The notes beneath the pieces were generated by a model. The model had not been told where the DNA came from and made no database searches. It was given only the letters and a program-made list of their open reading frames with translations. Source: Thermoanaerobaculia bacterium (GTDB lineage: Bacteria; Acidobacteriota; Thermoanaerobaculia; Multivoradales; Multivoraceae). Taken from it: a stretch of 64,000 nucleotides of DNA. Shown piece by piece: positions 52,346 through 61,596 of this stretch (positions are counted from its first letter, which is position 1; each line of letters begins with the position of its first letter). Position numbers and translations under genes: made by a program. The DNA lies in NCBI GenBank assembly GCA_022823665.1, contig JAJEHN010000013.1, positions 1 to 64,000 of the forward strand, read 5' to 3'.

Positions 52346-54040
52346 ATGAAGCAGACCTCCGACACGAAGACCTGGGACGCGGTCGTCGTCGGCTCGGGCG
52401 CCACCGGTGGCTGGGCCGCCAAGGTGATGGCCGAGGCCGGCATGGACGTGCTGATGCTCGAGGCGGGCCGCGCCTTCGATCCCGAGAGGGACTTCCGCGA
52501 GCACACTCTCCCGCACGACATGCCGCTTCGGGGCCGACCAGACCCGCGCAACGAACTGCTGCAGCGCCGGCACCGCCAGTCGTACTGCTACGCCTGCACG
52601 GAGGTCAACGCGGATTTCTTCATCGACGACGTCGACAATCCGTACACCGAGGCCCCGGGCACCCACTTCAACTGGATCCAGGGCAACGTCGTCGGCGGCC
52701 GCTCGATCATGTGGGCAAGGCAGTCGTACCGGATGAGCGACTACGACTTCAAGGCGGCCAGCCTGGACGGCTACGGCATGGACTGGCCGATCGGCTACGC
52801 CGACCTCGCGCCGTACTACGACCGGGTCGAGCGCTACATCGGCGTCAACGGCCGCAAGGAGGGCCTGGAGATCCTGCCCGACGGCGAGTTCCTGCCGCCG
52901 ATGGCGTTCACCTGCGGCGAGGCGATGCTGAAGGAGACGCTGGCCGAGAAGTTCAACCGGCCGATGACGATCGGCCGCAACGCCGTGCTCACCCAACGCC
53001 ACAACGGCCGTGACATGTGCCACTACTGCGGCCCCTGCCACTACGGCTGCCGGACGAACTCCTACTTCAACTCGCCGCAGACGACCCTCGTCGACTGCGA
53101 AGCGACCGGCCGGTTCACCCTGGTTCCGGACGCCGCCGTCATCAAGGTCGACATGAAGGCCGGCGACCTCGCCTCGGGCGTCACCTACGTCGACAAGAAC
53201 ACGGACCAGACCCGGGAAGCCAGGGCCGACGTCGTCGTCCTCTGCGCCTCGACCCTGGCGTCGACCCGCATCCTGCTCAACTCGGCGGAAGGCGGCCTCG
53301 CCAACGAGAGCGACTGCCTGGGCCGTTACGTGATGGACCACATCTACGCGACCGGAGTGCGCGGCGTCCTGGAAGCGAGGGCCGGCGCGCAACCGGAGCG
53401 CGCGAACCGGCCGAACGGGATCTACGTCCCCCGCTTCCAGAACCTGAAGGACCCGGCGACGAAGAACCCGAACTTCATCCGCGGCTACGGCTACCAGGGA
53501 GGCGAGAACATCACCACCTGGCAGCACGGCAACGGCATCCCCGGCTTCGGCGCCGACCTCAAGAACGCGATCGAATCGAGCACCGTCTCCACGATCGGCC
53601 TCGGCGGCTTCGGCGAGATCCTGCCGCGGCCCGAGAACCGGGTCACGCTCGATCCGGAGGTGACCGACAGGTGGGGCGTCCCCGTGCTGCAGATGAACAC
53701 CACCCTGGGCAGCAACGAGTACGCCATGGTCCAGGACATCATCGAGGAAGGCCGGGCCATGCTGGAGGCGCTCGGCTGCACGAACATCACCCAGAACACG
53801 GAACCGGCGCCGCTGGGCTCAGGGATCCACGAGGTCGGCACGGCGCGCATGGGCGACGACCCGAAGACCTCCTACCTGAACCAGTACCAGCAGTCCCACA
53901 CGGTGAAGAATCTCTTCGTGATGGACGGTTCCTGCTACGTGAGCATCGGCTGCGTGAACCCGACACTCACGATGATGTCGCTGGCGCTTCGTTCCACAGA
54001 GTACCTGGTCGAGCAGCACAAACGCGGAGAACTCGCATGA
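52346..54040 (+). CDS. GMC-family FAD-dependent oxidoreductase
   Basis: 564 residues from ATG 52346. FAD-binding VVVGSGATGGWAAKVMAEAGMDVLMLEAG, then GNVVGGRSIMWARQSYR, a Cys pattern CHYCGPCHYGC in the middle, and the catalytic end GSGIHEVGTARMG ... VMDGSCYVSIGCVNPTLTMMSLALR with His and Asn. Resembles the large subunit of gluconate/sorbosone-type dehydrogenases. Its partner, subunit 3, follows with a 4-base ATGA overlap, so the two probably form one membrane-linked sugar or polyol dehydrogenase. No Tat signal is visible on this subunit. Confidence 0.9.
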   Translation: MKQTSDTKTWDAVVVGSGATGGWAAKVMAEAGMDVLMLEAGRAFDPERDFREHTLPHDMPLRGRPDPRNELLQRRHRQSYCYACTEVNADFFIDDVDNPYTEAPGTHFNWIQGNVVGGRSIMWARQSYRMSDYDFKAASLDGYGMDWPIGYADLAPYYDRVERYIGVNGRKEGLEILPDGEFLPPMAFTCGEAMLKETLAEKFNRPMTIGRNAVLTQRHNGRDMCHYCGPCHYGCRTNSYFNSPQTTLVDCEATGRFTLVPDAAVIKVDMKAGDLASGVTYVDKNTDQTREARADVVVLCASTLASTRILLNSAEGGLANESDCLGRYVMDHIYATGVRGVLEARAGAQPERANRPNGIYVPRFQNLKDPATKNPNFIRGYGYQGGENITTWQHGNGIPGFGADLKNAIESSTVSTIGLGGFGEILPRPENRVTLDPEVTDRWGVPVLQMNTTLGSNEYAMVQDIIEEGRAMLEALGCTNITQNTEPAPLGSGIHEVGTARMGDDPKTSYLNQYQQSHTVKNLFVMDGSCYVSIGCVNPTLTMMSLALRSTEYLVEQHKRGELA

Positions 54041-54624
54041 GCAAGCGGACGACGAGACGGAAGGTCCTGGCGGCCGGCGCGGGCGCCTTCGGCTACGCCA
54101 CGCTGCAGGCCGAGCCGATCCGCGCCGCGATCCCGGCCGTGGCCGCGTACCAGGCCGAAGGAGCCGGCTGGACACCCCGGCTGCTGACGCCGGCCCAGGG
54201 CGAGTTACTGGCCACTCTCTGCGAGCACATCCTGCCGCGCACGGATAGCCCGGGCGCGAGGGACGCCAGTGTCCACGAGTTCATCGACCTGGAGCTCTCG
54301 CTCGCCGACGGCGACGATCAACTGGCCGCACTCGGCGGTCTGGACTGGATCGACCGGCGCGCGCAGCAGCTCCACGGTTCGTCCTTCCTCGGTCTCGACG
54401 CGGCCCGGCAACTCGAGATGCTGCGCGAGATCAGCGACGAGCACGAGGCTCACCCGCCGGAACTCGCCGCCGGCGCCGCCTTCTTCAGCGACCTCAAACG
54501 GCGCACCCTGTTCGCGTTCTACACGTCGAAGGTGGGCCGCACGGAGGCTCTCGGTCTGCCCGAGCGCGTCCGCGTCGAGCGCTTCCGCGGCTGCCAGCAC
54601 GAGCCCGGCGAGAGCCACGTCTAG
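54037..54624 (+). CDS. Gluconate 2-dehydrogenase subunit 3 family protein
   Basis: 195 residues. Tat signal (SKRTTRRKVLAAGAGAFGYA) which can carry the cofactor-loaded GMC partner through the membrane. Family segments: LTPAQGELLATLCEHILPRTDSPGARDASVHEFIDL, and KRRTLFAFYTSKVGRTEALGLPE near the end. Small subunit of a two-subunit dehydrogenase. Overlaps the GMC gene by 4 bases. Confidence 0.88.
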   Translation: MSKRTTRRKVLAAGAGAFGYATLQAEPIRAAIPAVAAYQAEGAGWTPRLLTPAQGELLATLCEHILPRTDSPGARDASVHEFIDLELSLADGDDQLAALGGLDWIDRRAQQLHGSSFLGLDAARQLEMLREISDEHEAHPPELAAGAAFFSDLKRRTLFAFYTSKVGRTEALGLPERVRVERFRGCQHEPGESHV

Positions 54625-54679
54625 CCAGAGTCATCAACCGGTTCACCGACGTTCCAGCCAGCCAAGCAAGGAGACCGCC

Positions 54680-55546
54680 ATGTGTGACGACAACACCAAC
54701 GCCGACAACGCCAGGTACCTGCAGGGCAAACGGATGACCCGCCGGGAGTTCGGGGCCGTCTCGGCCGGTGCCGGGCTGTCGGCGCTGCTGCCGCGGCCGG
54801 CGAACGCCCAGAGCGTCACCGAGTCCGAGATCGAGGTCACGACCCCCGACGGCGTCTGCGACAGCTACTTCGTTCATCCCGCGAGCGGCGCCCATCCCGG
54901 CGTCCTGATCTGGCCGGACGCGTTCGGCCTGCGGCCGGCGATGCGGCAGATGGCGACCCGCCTTGCCGAATCGGGCTACAGCGTCCTGGCCGTCAACCAG
55001 TACTACCGGTCGAAGAAGGCGCCCATCGCGGAGGGGACCGATTTCGCCGCGTTGCGCGAGACGCTGCGGCCGTTGAGGGCCGCCCTGAGTCCGGAAACCA
55101 ATGTGACGGACGCCAGGGCGTTCGTGAGCTTCCTGGACAGCCAGTCGTCCGTCGACAGCGACCGGAAGATGGGCACGATGGGCTACTGCATGGGCGGTCC
55201 GATGACGATGCGGACAGCCGCCGCGCTGCCCGACCGGATCGGCGCCGGCGCCTCCTTCCACGGCGGCGGCCTGGTCACGGACCAGCCGGACAGCCCGCAC
55301 CTTCTCGTGGAGAAGATGACGGCGCACTACCTGTTCGCGATCGCCGAGAACGACGATCAGAGGCAGCCCGATGCCAAGGACGTGCTCCGCGAGACCTTCG
55401 ACGCGGCGGGCCTGCCGGCCGAGATCGAGGTCTACGAGGGCGCGATGCACGGCTGGTGCCCGCCCGACACGCCGGTCTACCACGAGGCCCAGGCGGAGCG
55501 GGCGTGGAGCCGGCTGCTGGCCCTGTTCGACCGGGCCCTGGCGTAG
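54680..55546 (+). CDS. Tat-exported dienelactone hydrolase-family protein
   Basis: 288 residues from ATG 54680 (AAGGAGA upstream). Tat signal (TRREFGAVSAGAGLSALLP) and an alpha/beta-hydrolase with the dienelactone hydrolase nucleophile region GTMGYCMGGPMTMR (Cys in place of Ser), the His site EGAMHGWCPPD, and the acid in FAIAENDDQRQP. It may open lactones, fitting the lactone products of the upstream sugar dehydrogenase. A separate internal in-frame Met at the Tat motif could be the real start. Confidence 0.88.
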   Translation: MCDDNTNADNARYLQGKRMTRREFGAVSAGAGLSALLPRPANAQSVTESEIEVTTPDGVCDSYFVHPASGAHPGVLIWPDAFGLRPAMRQMATRLAESGYSVLAVNQYYRSKKAPIAEGTDFAALRETLRPLRAALSPETNVTDARAFVSFLDSQSSVDSDRKMGTMGYCMGGPMTMRTAAALPDRIGAGASFHGGGLVTDQPDSPHLLVEKMTAHYLFAIAENDDQRQPDAKDVLRETFDAAGLPAEIEVYEGAMHGWCPPDTPVYHEAQAERAWSRLLALFDRALA

Positions 55547-55577
55547 ACGCGCTCAGTCCGCGACATCTCCGGCGCAA

Positions 55578-56243
55578 GTGATCACGATCTACCACGTGCC
55601 GAGCACCCGCTCGGCCCGCGTAATCTGGCTCTGCGAGGAGCTGGGCCTGCACTACGAAATCGTCGCGGTCGACTTCTACTCCGACTATCGCAAGAGCCCG
55701 GAGTGGCGGAGGCTCAACCCGATCGGCAAGGTCCCCGCAATGACCGATCTGGACGCGGACGGCAACCGGTTCTCCATGTTCGAGTCCGGCGCGATGGTCC
55801 ACTACCTCCTGGAACGCTACGGCCGCGGCCGGCTCCAGCCGACGCCCGGCACTCCCGAGAGCGCTCACTTCCTGCAGTGGTCCTGGTTCGCGGAGGCAAG
55901 CCTGGCCCGGCCGCTCGGCGACATCGTCCACCACCGCTGGCTCAAGCCCGAGGCCGAGCGAGTTCCGGCGGTCGTCGAGGACGCGCGCCAGCGCGCCGAG
56001 ATCTGCCTTGACGCGGTCGAGGCGGCGGTCGCGGAGCGCGACTTCCTCCTCGGCGACGAACTGACCGCCGCCGACGTCATGATGGGCTATAGCCTCGTCC
56101 TCGCCCGCCGGGTGGAGGTCCTCGACGACCGCTACCCGAAGCTGCTCGATTATCTGGGGCGGCTCGAGGCACGACCGGGTTTCCAGGTCGCGTTCGGGAC
56201 GGAACTCACCCTGCGGACAGTCGACGGCAAGTCGGATGCGTAG
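55578..56243 (+). CDS. Glutathione S-transferase family protein
   Basis: 221 residues from GTG 55578. N-terminal thioredoxin fold begins ITIYHVPSTRSARVIWLCEELGLHYEIV (Ser in STRS is the probable thiol-activating residue) with NPIGKVPAM and ESGAMVHYLLERYG. The C-terminal helical domain has DELTAADVMMGYSLVLA. Beta- or nu-type GST; substrate unknown. Follows the dienelactone hydrolase by 31 bp. Confidence 0.88.
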   Translation: MITIYHVPSTRSARVIWLCEELGLHYEIVAVDFYSDYRKSPEWRRLNPIGKVPAMTDLDADGNRFSMFESGAMVHYLLERYGRGRLQPTPGTPESAHFLQWSWFAEASLARPLGDIVHHRWLKPEAERVPAVVEDARQRAEICLDAVEAAVAERDFLLGDELTAADVMMGYSLVLARRVEVLDDRYPKLLDYLGRLEARPGFQVAFGTELTLRTVDGKSDA

Positions 56244-56274
56244 CGGCCTGACGACCTGAAGGCGACGCAACGGC

Positions 56275-57291
56275 TCAGGGCGAGACGACGTACAGGTACT
56301 CCGTGTTGCGCAGGTGGCTCACGCGGCCGACCTTCTCACCGCTCGGGTTGAAGACGCCGATCTGCGCGCCGACGTAACGCTTGTAGTCGTTCTCGATCAC
56401 CTGGACCTCGCCGCGCCGGGCCAGGATCGCTTCCATCTCCTCCCGGCCGATGAAGCCCTCGTCGCTGAACGAGACGAGGAGGTGCCGCGCCCGCACCCGA
56501 TCGATGACGCGTCCCCACGCGGCTCGGAACTTCCTCTTGCTGTTGAAGTCGCTCTTGCGCTCGCGGCAGTCGACACGCTTGCAGGCGACGCCGTAGTGCT
56601 CCGGTTTGTCCCAAAGCACCAGGCTCTCCCAGACGTGGTAGTTGCCCAGGTAGCTGTGCTGGTTGTAGGGCGGGTCGAGATAGGCGACGTCCGCTTCGAG
56701 CGTCTCTACCGCCTCGGCGGCGTCCATGCGGTGCGCCCTGCCCTTGCCGGCCGCGGCCCGCTGCGCGATTTCCGGCAGCCGGAGCTCCAGGTCGTTGGAA
56801 GCTCGCGGGGCCCACTGCTTGAGGTAGGCCATCTGCACGCCCGTCGTGCTGTCGACCCGGTCGGCCGCCTCCATCAGCGACACGAGCACGATCGCCCGGA
56901 GTTCCGGGTCGAGGTCCTTGCGCTCGATCTCATCCCGGATCGCGTCGACGCGGGCGCCGTTCTTCGGCTGCAGGTAGCGGCTCTTCTCGCAGAAGACCTC
57001 CGTGAAGTAGCCCGCCGATGGCGGCAGCCGGTTGAACTCGTCGATCAGCAGCCGCGCCTGCCGGAGCTGCTCTGGCGTGCCGTCGGCCTCCACGTAGCAG
57101 CGGGCGATCGCCTCGCCGCAGGCCAGGTAGTCGTTCGCCAGCACACGGTACCCGCGCCGCTTGAGCGCGTCGCCCACCCTCGACGTGCCCGAGAACAGGT
57201 CGAGCACCGTACAGGCCCCCTGAAGCTGCTCGACGATGCCGGCGATCAACGGCACGAACTGCCGCTTGGAACCGAGGTACTTGATCGGCAC
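56275..57291 (-). CDS. D12-class N6-adenine DNA methyltransferase (orphan)
   Basis: 338 residues. KYLGSKRQFVPLI at the N-terminus and VLDLFSGTSRVGDALKRRGYRVLANDY form the S-adenosylmethionine site; AYLDPPYNQHSYLGNYHVWESLVLWD contains the DPPY catalytic motif. No restriction endonuclease gene is near, so it is an orphan, possibly of phage or plasmid origin or regulatory. A long palindromic repeat lies just upstream of its start. Confidence 0.9.
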   Translation of the reverse strand: MPIKYLGSKRQFVPLIAGIVEQLQGACTVLDLFSGTSRVGDALKRRGYRVLANDYLACGEAIARCYVEADGTPEQLRQARLLIDEFNRLPPSAGYFTEVFCEKSRYLQPKNGARVDAIRDEIERKDLDPELRAIVLVSLMEAADRVDSTTGVQMAYLKQWAPRASNDLELRLPEIAQRAAAGKGRAHRMDAAEAVETLEADVAYLDPPYNQHSYLGNYHVWESLVLWDKPEHYGVACKRVDCRERKSDFNSKRKFRAAWGRVIDRVRARHLLVSFSDEGFIGREEMEAILARRGEVQVIENDYKRYVGAQIGVFNPSGEKVGRVSHLRNTEYLYVVSP

Positions 57292-57325
57292 GCCCTATTG
57301 TCGCCGCTTCGCGGCGCGCGTTCCT

Positions 57326-57392
57326 GGCCGCCTCAGGCGGCAGCGGGTCAGATGACCCGCGCACCCAGCCGGCGAGGGCGCCGGCGCACCCG
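57326..57392. repeat. Intergenic palindromic repeats, long and short form in tandem
   Basis: GGCCGCC-TCA-GGCGGC and GCGGGTC-AGAT-GACCCGC with the edge GCGCACCCAG (57326-57368) are followed by the short form GCCGGCG-AGGG-CGCCGGC and GCACCC (57368-57392). They lie between the methyltransferase start and the stop of the propeller gene, both on the minus strand. Confidence 0.7.
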
Positions 57393-57411
57393 GTTCGCGC
57401 GGCGCCAACTC

Positions 57412-58734
57412 CTAGGGGGCCGCAACGTCGTAGGCCAGCAGTTCGTCCCAGTTGCGAATGTAGAGCACGCCGTTGCTGACCACCGGATGTGCCCAGCTCG
57501 GGCGGCCGCGGTTGTCCACGTCGAACCGGCCGAGCTCCCTGTAGCCGTCGGGCGTCGCTTCCGCCAGGCCGGCGAGGTGCCTCTCGCCGAGCAGGAACAG
57601 CTTGCCGTCGGCGAGCGTCAACGAACCCTTGCCGACGCTGCGGTCCCTCCACACGGTTTCACCGGTTTCAAAGTCCACGCACGCAAGCGCGCTGCCGAAA
57701 AAGCCGTAGAGATGTCCCTCGTGGAGCACGACGCCGCCGTGGTGATTCCGGAGGCGTGACTGGAACCATGCCTGTCCGGTGCTCACGTTGTCGCCGGTCG
57801 CCCGCACCCGGAGCGCGCCGCCGCCGGTGCCGTAGTCCGACGTGTAGAAGACGAGGCCGTCCGCGTAGATCGGTGTCGCCGCGTTCGCCGTGCGGTTCGC
57901 CGGCTCGCGGTAGTGCCAGAGCAGTTCGCCGTCCGAGGCCCGCACGCCGACGCCGGCACGCGCCGTGAAGCCGACGATCGCCCGCAGCGGCTCGCCGCCG
58001 TCCTCCAGGTCGACGGCGATGAGCGACGAGTAGCCGGCCCGGTCGGTCAGGCCGGTGCTGGTCCATACCGTGGCGCCCGTTCCCCGGTCGAGGGCGGCGA
58101 TCGCGCCGCCGTCGCCGCCCGGCATGACGACCACCCACTCGCCCTCGACGAGCGGCGACTCGCTGATCCCCCAACTGATGTTCCGCTGGCCGAAGTCCCG
58201 GAGGATGTTCCGCTGCCAGACGACCTCGCCATCGGCGAGCCGGATGCGGGCCAGGTCACCCACGCCCGTCAACGCGTAGAGCGAATCGCCCGCCACCGTC
58301 GGCGTCCCGCGCGGGCCGTTGCCCCGGCTGTCCCGCAGCCGCGAGCCAAGCTCGCGCTCCCAGCGGACGCTGCCGTCCGCCGCATCGAGGGCGAAGACGA
58401 CGCTCTGGCCGCCGCGGGTTCCTTGAACGTAGAGCGAGCCATCGGCCACCGACACGGCGCCGTAGCCCTCGCCCAGGCCGTCGATGCGCCACGACACCGG
58501 CAGCCCTCCGGCCGGCCAGCGGTCGACAAGCCCGGTCTCGCTCGAGACGCCGTCCCGCCCCGGACCGCGCCACTGCGGCCAGTCCTCGGCACCGGCCATG
58601 ACAGGCGCCATCAACGAGGCGATCAGCAAAAGGACAACGCCAACTGAAACGGCGGAAACGGCATCGGCCGCACAACGGGGGCGCCGGCCGCAACGCCTGC
58701 TCCGCCCGAGTGGCCAGTTCCACGCAAGCCTCAT
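57412..58734 (-). CDS. Exported PQQ-type beta-propeller protein
   Basis: 440 residues from ATG 58734. A basic n-region and a hydrophobic segment (VGVVLLLIASLMAPVMAGA) are followed by repeated WxQWRGPGRDG, ALDAADGSVRWEREL, RIRLADGEVVWQRN, ALDRGTGATVWTS, GVRASDGELLWHY and CVDFETGETVWRDR, the blade motif of PQQ-like propellers (BamB/quinoprotein type). Calcium or PQQ ligands of true quinoprotein dehydrogenases are not visible, so a scaffold or binding role is likely. Divergent from the photolyase with only 58 bp between. Confidence 0.85.
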   Translation of the reverse strand: MRLAWNWPLGRSRRCGRRPRCAADAVSAVSVGVVLLLIASLMAPVMAGAEDWPQWRGPGRDGVSSETGLVDRWPAGGLPVSWRIDGLGEGYGAVSVADGSLYVQGTRGGQSVVFALDAADGSVRWERELGSRLRDSRGNGPRGTPTVAGDSLYALTGVGDLARIRLADGEVVWQRNILRDFGQRNISWGISESPLVEGEWVVVMPGGDGGAIAALDRGTGATVWTSTGLTDRAGYSSLIAVDLEDGGEPLRAIVGFTARAGVGVRASDGELLWHYREPANRTANAATPIYADGLVFYTSDYGTGGGALRVRATGDNVSTGQAWFQSRLRNHHGGVVLHEGHLYGFFGSALACVDFETGETVWRDRSVGKGSLTLADGKLFLLGERHLAGLAEATPDGYRELGRFDVDNRGRPSWAHPVVSNGVLYIRNWDELLAYDVAAP

Positions 58735-58792
58735 CGTCTGGACACTCTGCTCCGTCGAGCCATCGACGTCAACTGCCGTACGCTCCGCTCGC

Positions 58793-60253
58793 ATGACTCC
58801 GACCGCGCAGCAGCCGATCCTCGCCTGGTTCAGGCGCGACCTCCGGTTGACCGACAATCCCGCGTGGTCGTGGGCCGCCGAAAGCGGACGGCCCGTCGTT
58901 CCCGTCTTCGTGTTCGACGAGGACGAAGGCGAGCAACCGATCGGCGGCGCGTCGCGCTGGTGGCTGCATGGCAGTCTCGAGGCGCTGGACCGGACGCTGC
59001 GGCGCCAGGGCAGCCGGCTCGTTCTCCGGCGAGGGACGGCCGAGCCGACCCTCGCCGCACTGGCTCGGGAAACCGGCGCCACGACGGTTGTCTGGAACCG
59101 GCTGTACGAACCGGCGATCATGGACCGCGACGGGGAGATCGAGGAGCGCTGCGCCGAGAGTGGTCCCGGGACGCGGACCTTCCAGGCCAGCCTCCTGTTC
59201 GAGCCGGAGGACATCCGGAGCGGCAGCGGCCGGCCGTACCGGGTGTTCACACCGTTCTGGCGCAAGTGCCTGGAACACGAGTTCGGCCCTCCGGTCGCCG
59301 CTCCGCCCCCGCCCGAGGCGCCGTTCATCTGGCCGGCGAGCGACGACCTCGAAAGCTGGGACCTCCGGTGCTCCCAGCCGGACTGGGCCGCGGGTTTCCG
59401 CGAAGTCTGGCAACCCGGAGAGGAGAGCGCGCGGCGACGTCTCACGCGCTTCCTGAAGGACGCCGCAGACCGCTACGACCAGGACCGCGACCTGCCGGCC
59501 ATCGAGGCAACCAGCCGGCTGTCGCCGCACCTGCACTTCGGCGAGATCGGTCCCCGCCAGGTGGCCGCCGGAGCGCGAACGCTGCCGCCGGGACCGGGCC
59601 GGGACAAGTTCCTGAGCGAACTCGGCTGGCGCGAGTTCAGCCACCATCTCCTGGCCCACAGCCCGGAGATGGGGACCCGGAACCTCAGACCCACCTTCGA
59701 CCGCATGCCCTGGCGAAGCGCCCCGGGCGACCTCCGCCGCTGGCAACGGGGCGAGACCGGATACCCGATCGTCGACGCCGGGATGCGCGAACTCTGGACC
59801 ACTGGCTGGATGCACAACCGGGTGCGGATGCTGGTCGCCTCCTTCCTGACCAAGCACCTGCTGATCCACTGGCGGCACGGCGCGGACTGGTTCTGGGACA
59901 CGCTGGTCGATGCCGACTGGGCCAACAACAGTTGCGGCTGGCAATGGACCGCGGGCAGCGGCGCGGACGCGGCACCCTACTTCCGCATCTTCAACCCGGT
60001 CGCCCAGTCGCGGCGCTACGACGCCGGGGGCACGTATCTCAGGAAGTGGCTGCCCGAGCTGCGGCGCCTGTCCGACCGCACGATCCACGCTCCGTGGCTG
60101 GCGACCGAGCCGACGCGCGCCGCAGCCGGCGTCCGGCTCGGCGAGACCTATCCCCTGCCGATGGTCGACCACGCGGCCGCCCGCCCGCGGGCGCTCGACG
60201 CCTGGCGCACCCACGTTCGGGGACAACGGTCAGCCGACGCCTCCGGAGGCTGA
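58793..60253 (+). CDS. phrB: Class I deoxyribodipyrimidine photolyase
   Basis: 486 residues from ATG 58793; an in-frame upstream extension runs antisense to the propeller gene and is discarded. Antenna domain LAWFRRDLRLTDNPAW ... VFVFDEDEG, and the FAD core: SRLSPHLHFGEIGPRQV, FLSELGWREFSHHLL, RWQRGETGYPIVDAGMRELWTTGWMHNRVRMLVASFLTKHLLIHWRHGADWFWDTLVDADWANNS. Repairs cyclobutane dimers using blue light. Suggests exposure to sunlight or an illuminated habitat. Confidence 0.95.
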   Translation: MTPTAQQPILAWFRRDLRLTDNPAWSWAAESGRPVVPVFVFDEDEGEQPIGGASRWWLHGSLEALDRTLRRQGSRLVLRRGTAEPTLAALARETGATTVVWNRLYEPAIMDRDGEIEERCAESGPGTRTFQASLLFEPEDIRSGSGRPYRVFTPFWRKCLEHEFGPPVAAPPPPEAPFIWPASDDLESWDLRCSQPDWAAGFREVWQPGEESARRRLTRFLKDAADRYDQDRDLPAIEATSRLSPHLHFGEIGPRQVAAGARTLPPGPGRDKFLSELGWREFSHHLLAHSPEMGTRNLRPTFDRMPWRSAPGDLRRWQRGETGYPIVDAGMRELWTTGWMHNRVRMLVASFLTKHLLIHWRHGADWFWDTLVDADWANNSCGWQWTAGSGADAAPYFRIFNPVAQSRRYDAGGTYLRKWLPELRRLSDRTIHAPWLATEPTRAAAGVRLGETYPLPMVDHAAARPRALDAWRTHVRGQRSADASGG

Positions 60254-60266
60254 GGCGGCAGAGTCG

Positions 60267-61577
60267 TCAGCCCTTCTTCCGTGGCGCCTGTAGCAGAAAG
60301 GCGACCACGGAGCCGGCCAGAGTGACCGCGGCGATCGTCAGAAAGGGGACGGCGTAAGTGCCCTGGGTGTCGAACGCCCAGCCGGTGGCAGCGGGTATGG
60401 TGGCACCGAAACCGGCGCCTACGGCGAAACGGACGCCGGTCGTTGTCGCGAAGGCGCGGCGTCCGAAGAAACGGGCAAAGGTCGCTGCCTGGCTGATGTA
60501 GGCCAGGCCGAATCCCAGTCCGAGGAGGATCAGGGCGACGCGCGCCTGGCCCGTGGTGCGAACGAACAGCAGCAGCGCCATCCCCGTTCCCTCCATCGCC
60601 AGGGCGAGACCAAGTAGACGGGGTGGCGAGATCTTGTCGCCCAAGGCGCCGCTGGCACGCCCGAAGATGCTCACGAAGACCATGATGGCAAGGAGCGCCC
60701 CGGCGTCGCCACGCTCGAATCCGACGTCTTGAAGGTGAAGACGACCGTGGTTCGCAAGCACGCCCCAAGGGACCGCGTAGCCGAGTCCGCAGAGCACCAT
60801 CAGGGCGAACTGGGGTGTCCGCACGGCCTCCTTCGCGACCCACTGATCAGGGGTCTGTGCGCCAGTCCGAGCTACCGCTGCCTGAAGCTGAGCCAAAGAA
60901 CGGGCGCCGTCCCGTAGCTGGCCCATCGACTCGGGGGTGTTACGCAGGACCAGAAAGGACAGAACGCCCAGCGCCGCACACAACGCCGCGATGAGCGCCC
61001 AGCCATCGCGCCAGGTTCCGCCCCGGTCGAGAAGGGCGTTGTCAACGTAGTAGATCAGCGGTGCCATGACGCCGGCCGCGATCAGGAGGAACGCCATGGC
61101 CGTCGCGCGCCATCGGAGGAACCAGTTTGTCGCCAGGGTCTGCGTTGGCAGAACCGTCGAGAAGGTGTGCGTAAGGCCCGCGAACACACCGAAGTAAAGC
61201 AGGACATCCCAGCGGTCCTGGGCTCGACTGGTCATGTAGTAGGCGGCACCGCAGGACAGGAAACCGGCCGTGAACACGAGACGAGGGCCGAAGCGTGTCA
61301 AACAGACGCCGATGAGCGGCGCTACTGCGCCGCCGCAAAAGGACCAGATGCCAAACGCCCAGCCGCTGTCGGCCCGGGTCATCTCAAGGTCCGTGAGCAT
61401 CTCCGGCAGGAAGAAGCCCCAACTGTAGAAAGGCGCAGCGCCCAGCCCATAGATCAGCCAGGCGAATGGGAGCATCCGCCAACCGTAGAAGCTCCAGTTG
61501 ATCCGCGACGAACCACTGGGGCCTCGGCCGGTAGGGGAACGAAAGTCGCTTCCGGTGTCCCCGATTCCGGCCCCCAC
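60267..61577 (-). CDS. MFS transporter, OFA/monocarboxylate-like
   Basis: 436 residues, twelve membrane helices. NWSFYGWRMLPFAWLIYGLGAAPFYSWGFFLPEM, DSGWAFGIWSFCGGAVAPLIGVCLTRFGPR (motif A region) and the second-half VSIFGRASGALGDKISPPR fit the oxalate/formate-antiporter-like MFS group. Substrate unknown, probably a small organic acid. Ends 13 bp from the photolyase stop, convergent; the GST gene upstream ends 19 bp before its start. Confidence 0.88.
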   Translation of the reverse strand: MGAGIGDTGSDFRSPTGRGPSGSSRINWSFYGWRMLPFAWLIYGLGAAPFYSWGFFLPEMLTDLEMTRADSGWAFGIWSFCGGAVAPLIGVCLTRFGPRLVFTAGFLSCGAAYYMTSRAQDRWDVLLYFGVFAGLTHTFSTVLPTQTLATNWFLRWRATAMAFLLIAAGVMAPLIYYVDNALLDRGGTWRDGWALIAALCAALGVLSFLVLRNTPESMGQLRDGARSLAQLQAAVARTGAQTPDQWVAKEAVRTPQFALMVLCGLGYAVPWGVLANHGRLHLQDVGFERGDAGALLAIMVFVSIFGRASGALGDKISPPRLLGLALAMEGTGMALLLFVRTTGQARVALILLGLGFGLAYISQAATFARFFGRRAFATTTGVRFAVGAGFGATIPAATGWAFDTQGTYAVPFLTIAAVTLAGSVVAFLLQAPRKKG

Positions 61578-61596
61578 TGGATCGTCCCTTGCCGGC

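Noticed and set aside
57412..59445. Extended minus-strand frame upstream of the propeller gene
   Set aside because: The extension runs antisense through the photolyase N-terminus; the signal peptide begins at ATG 58734.
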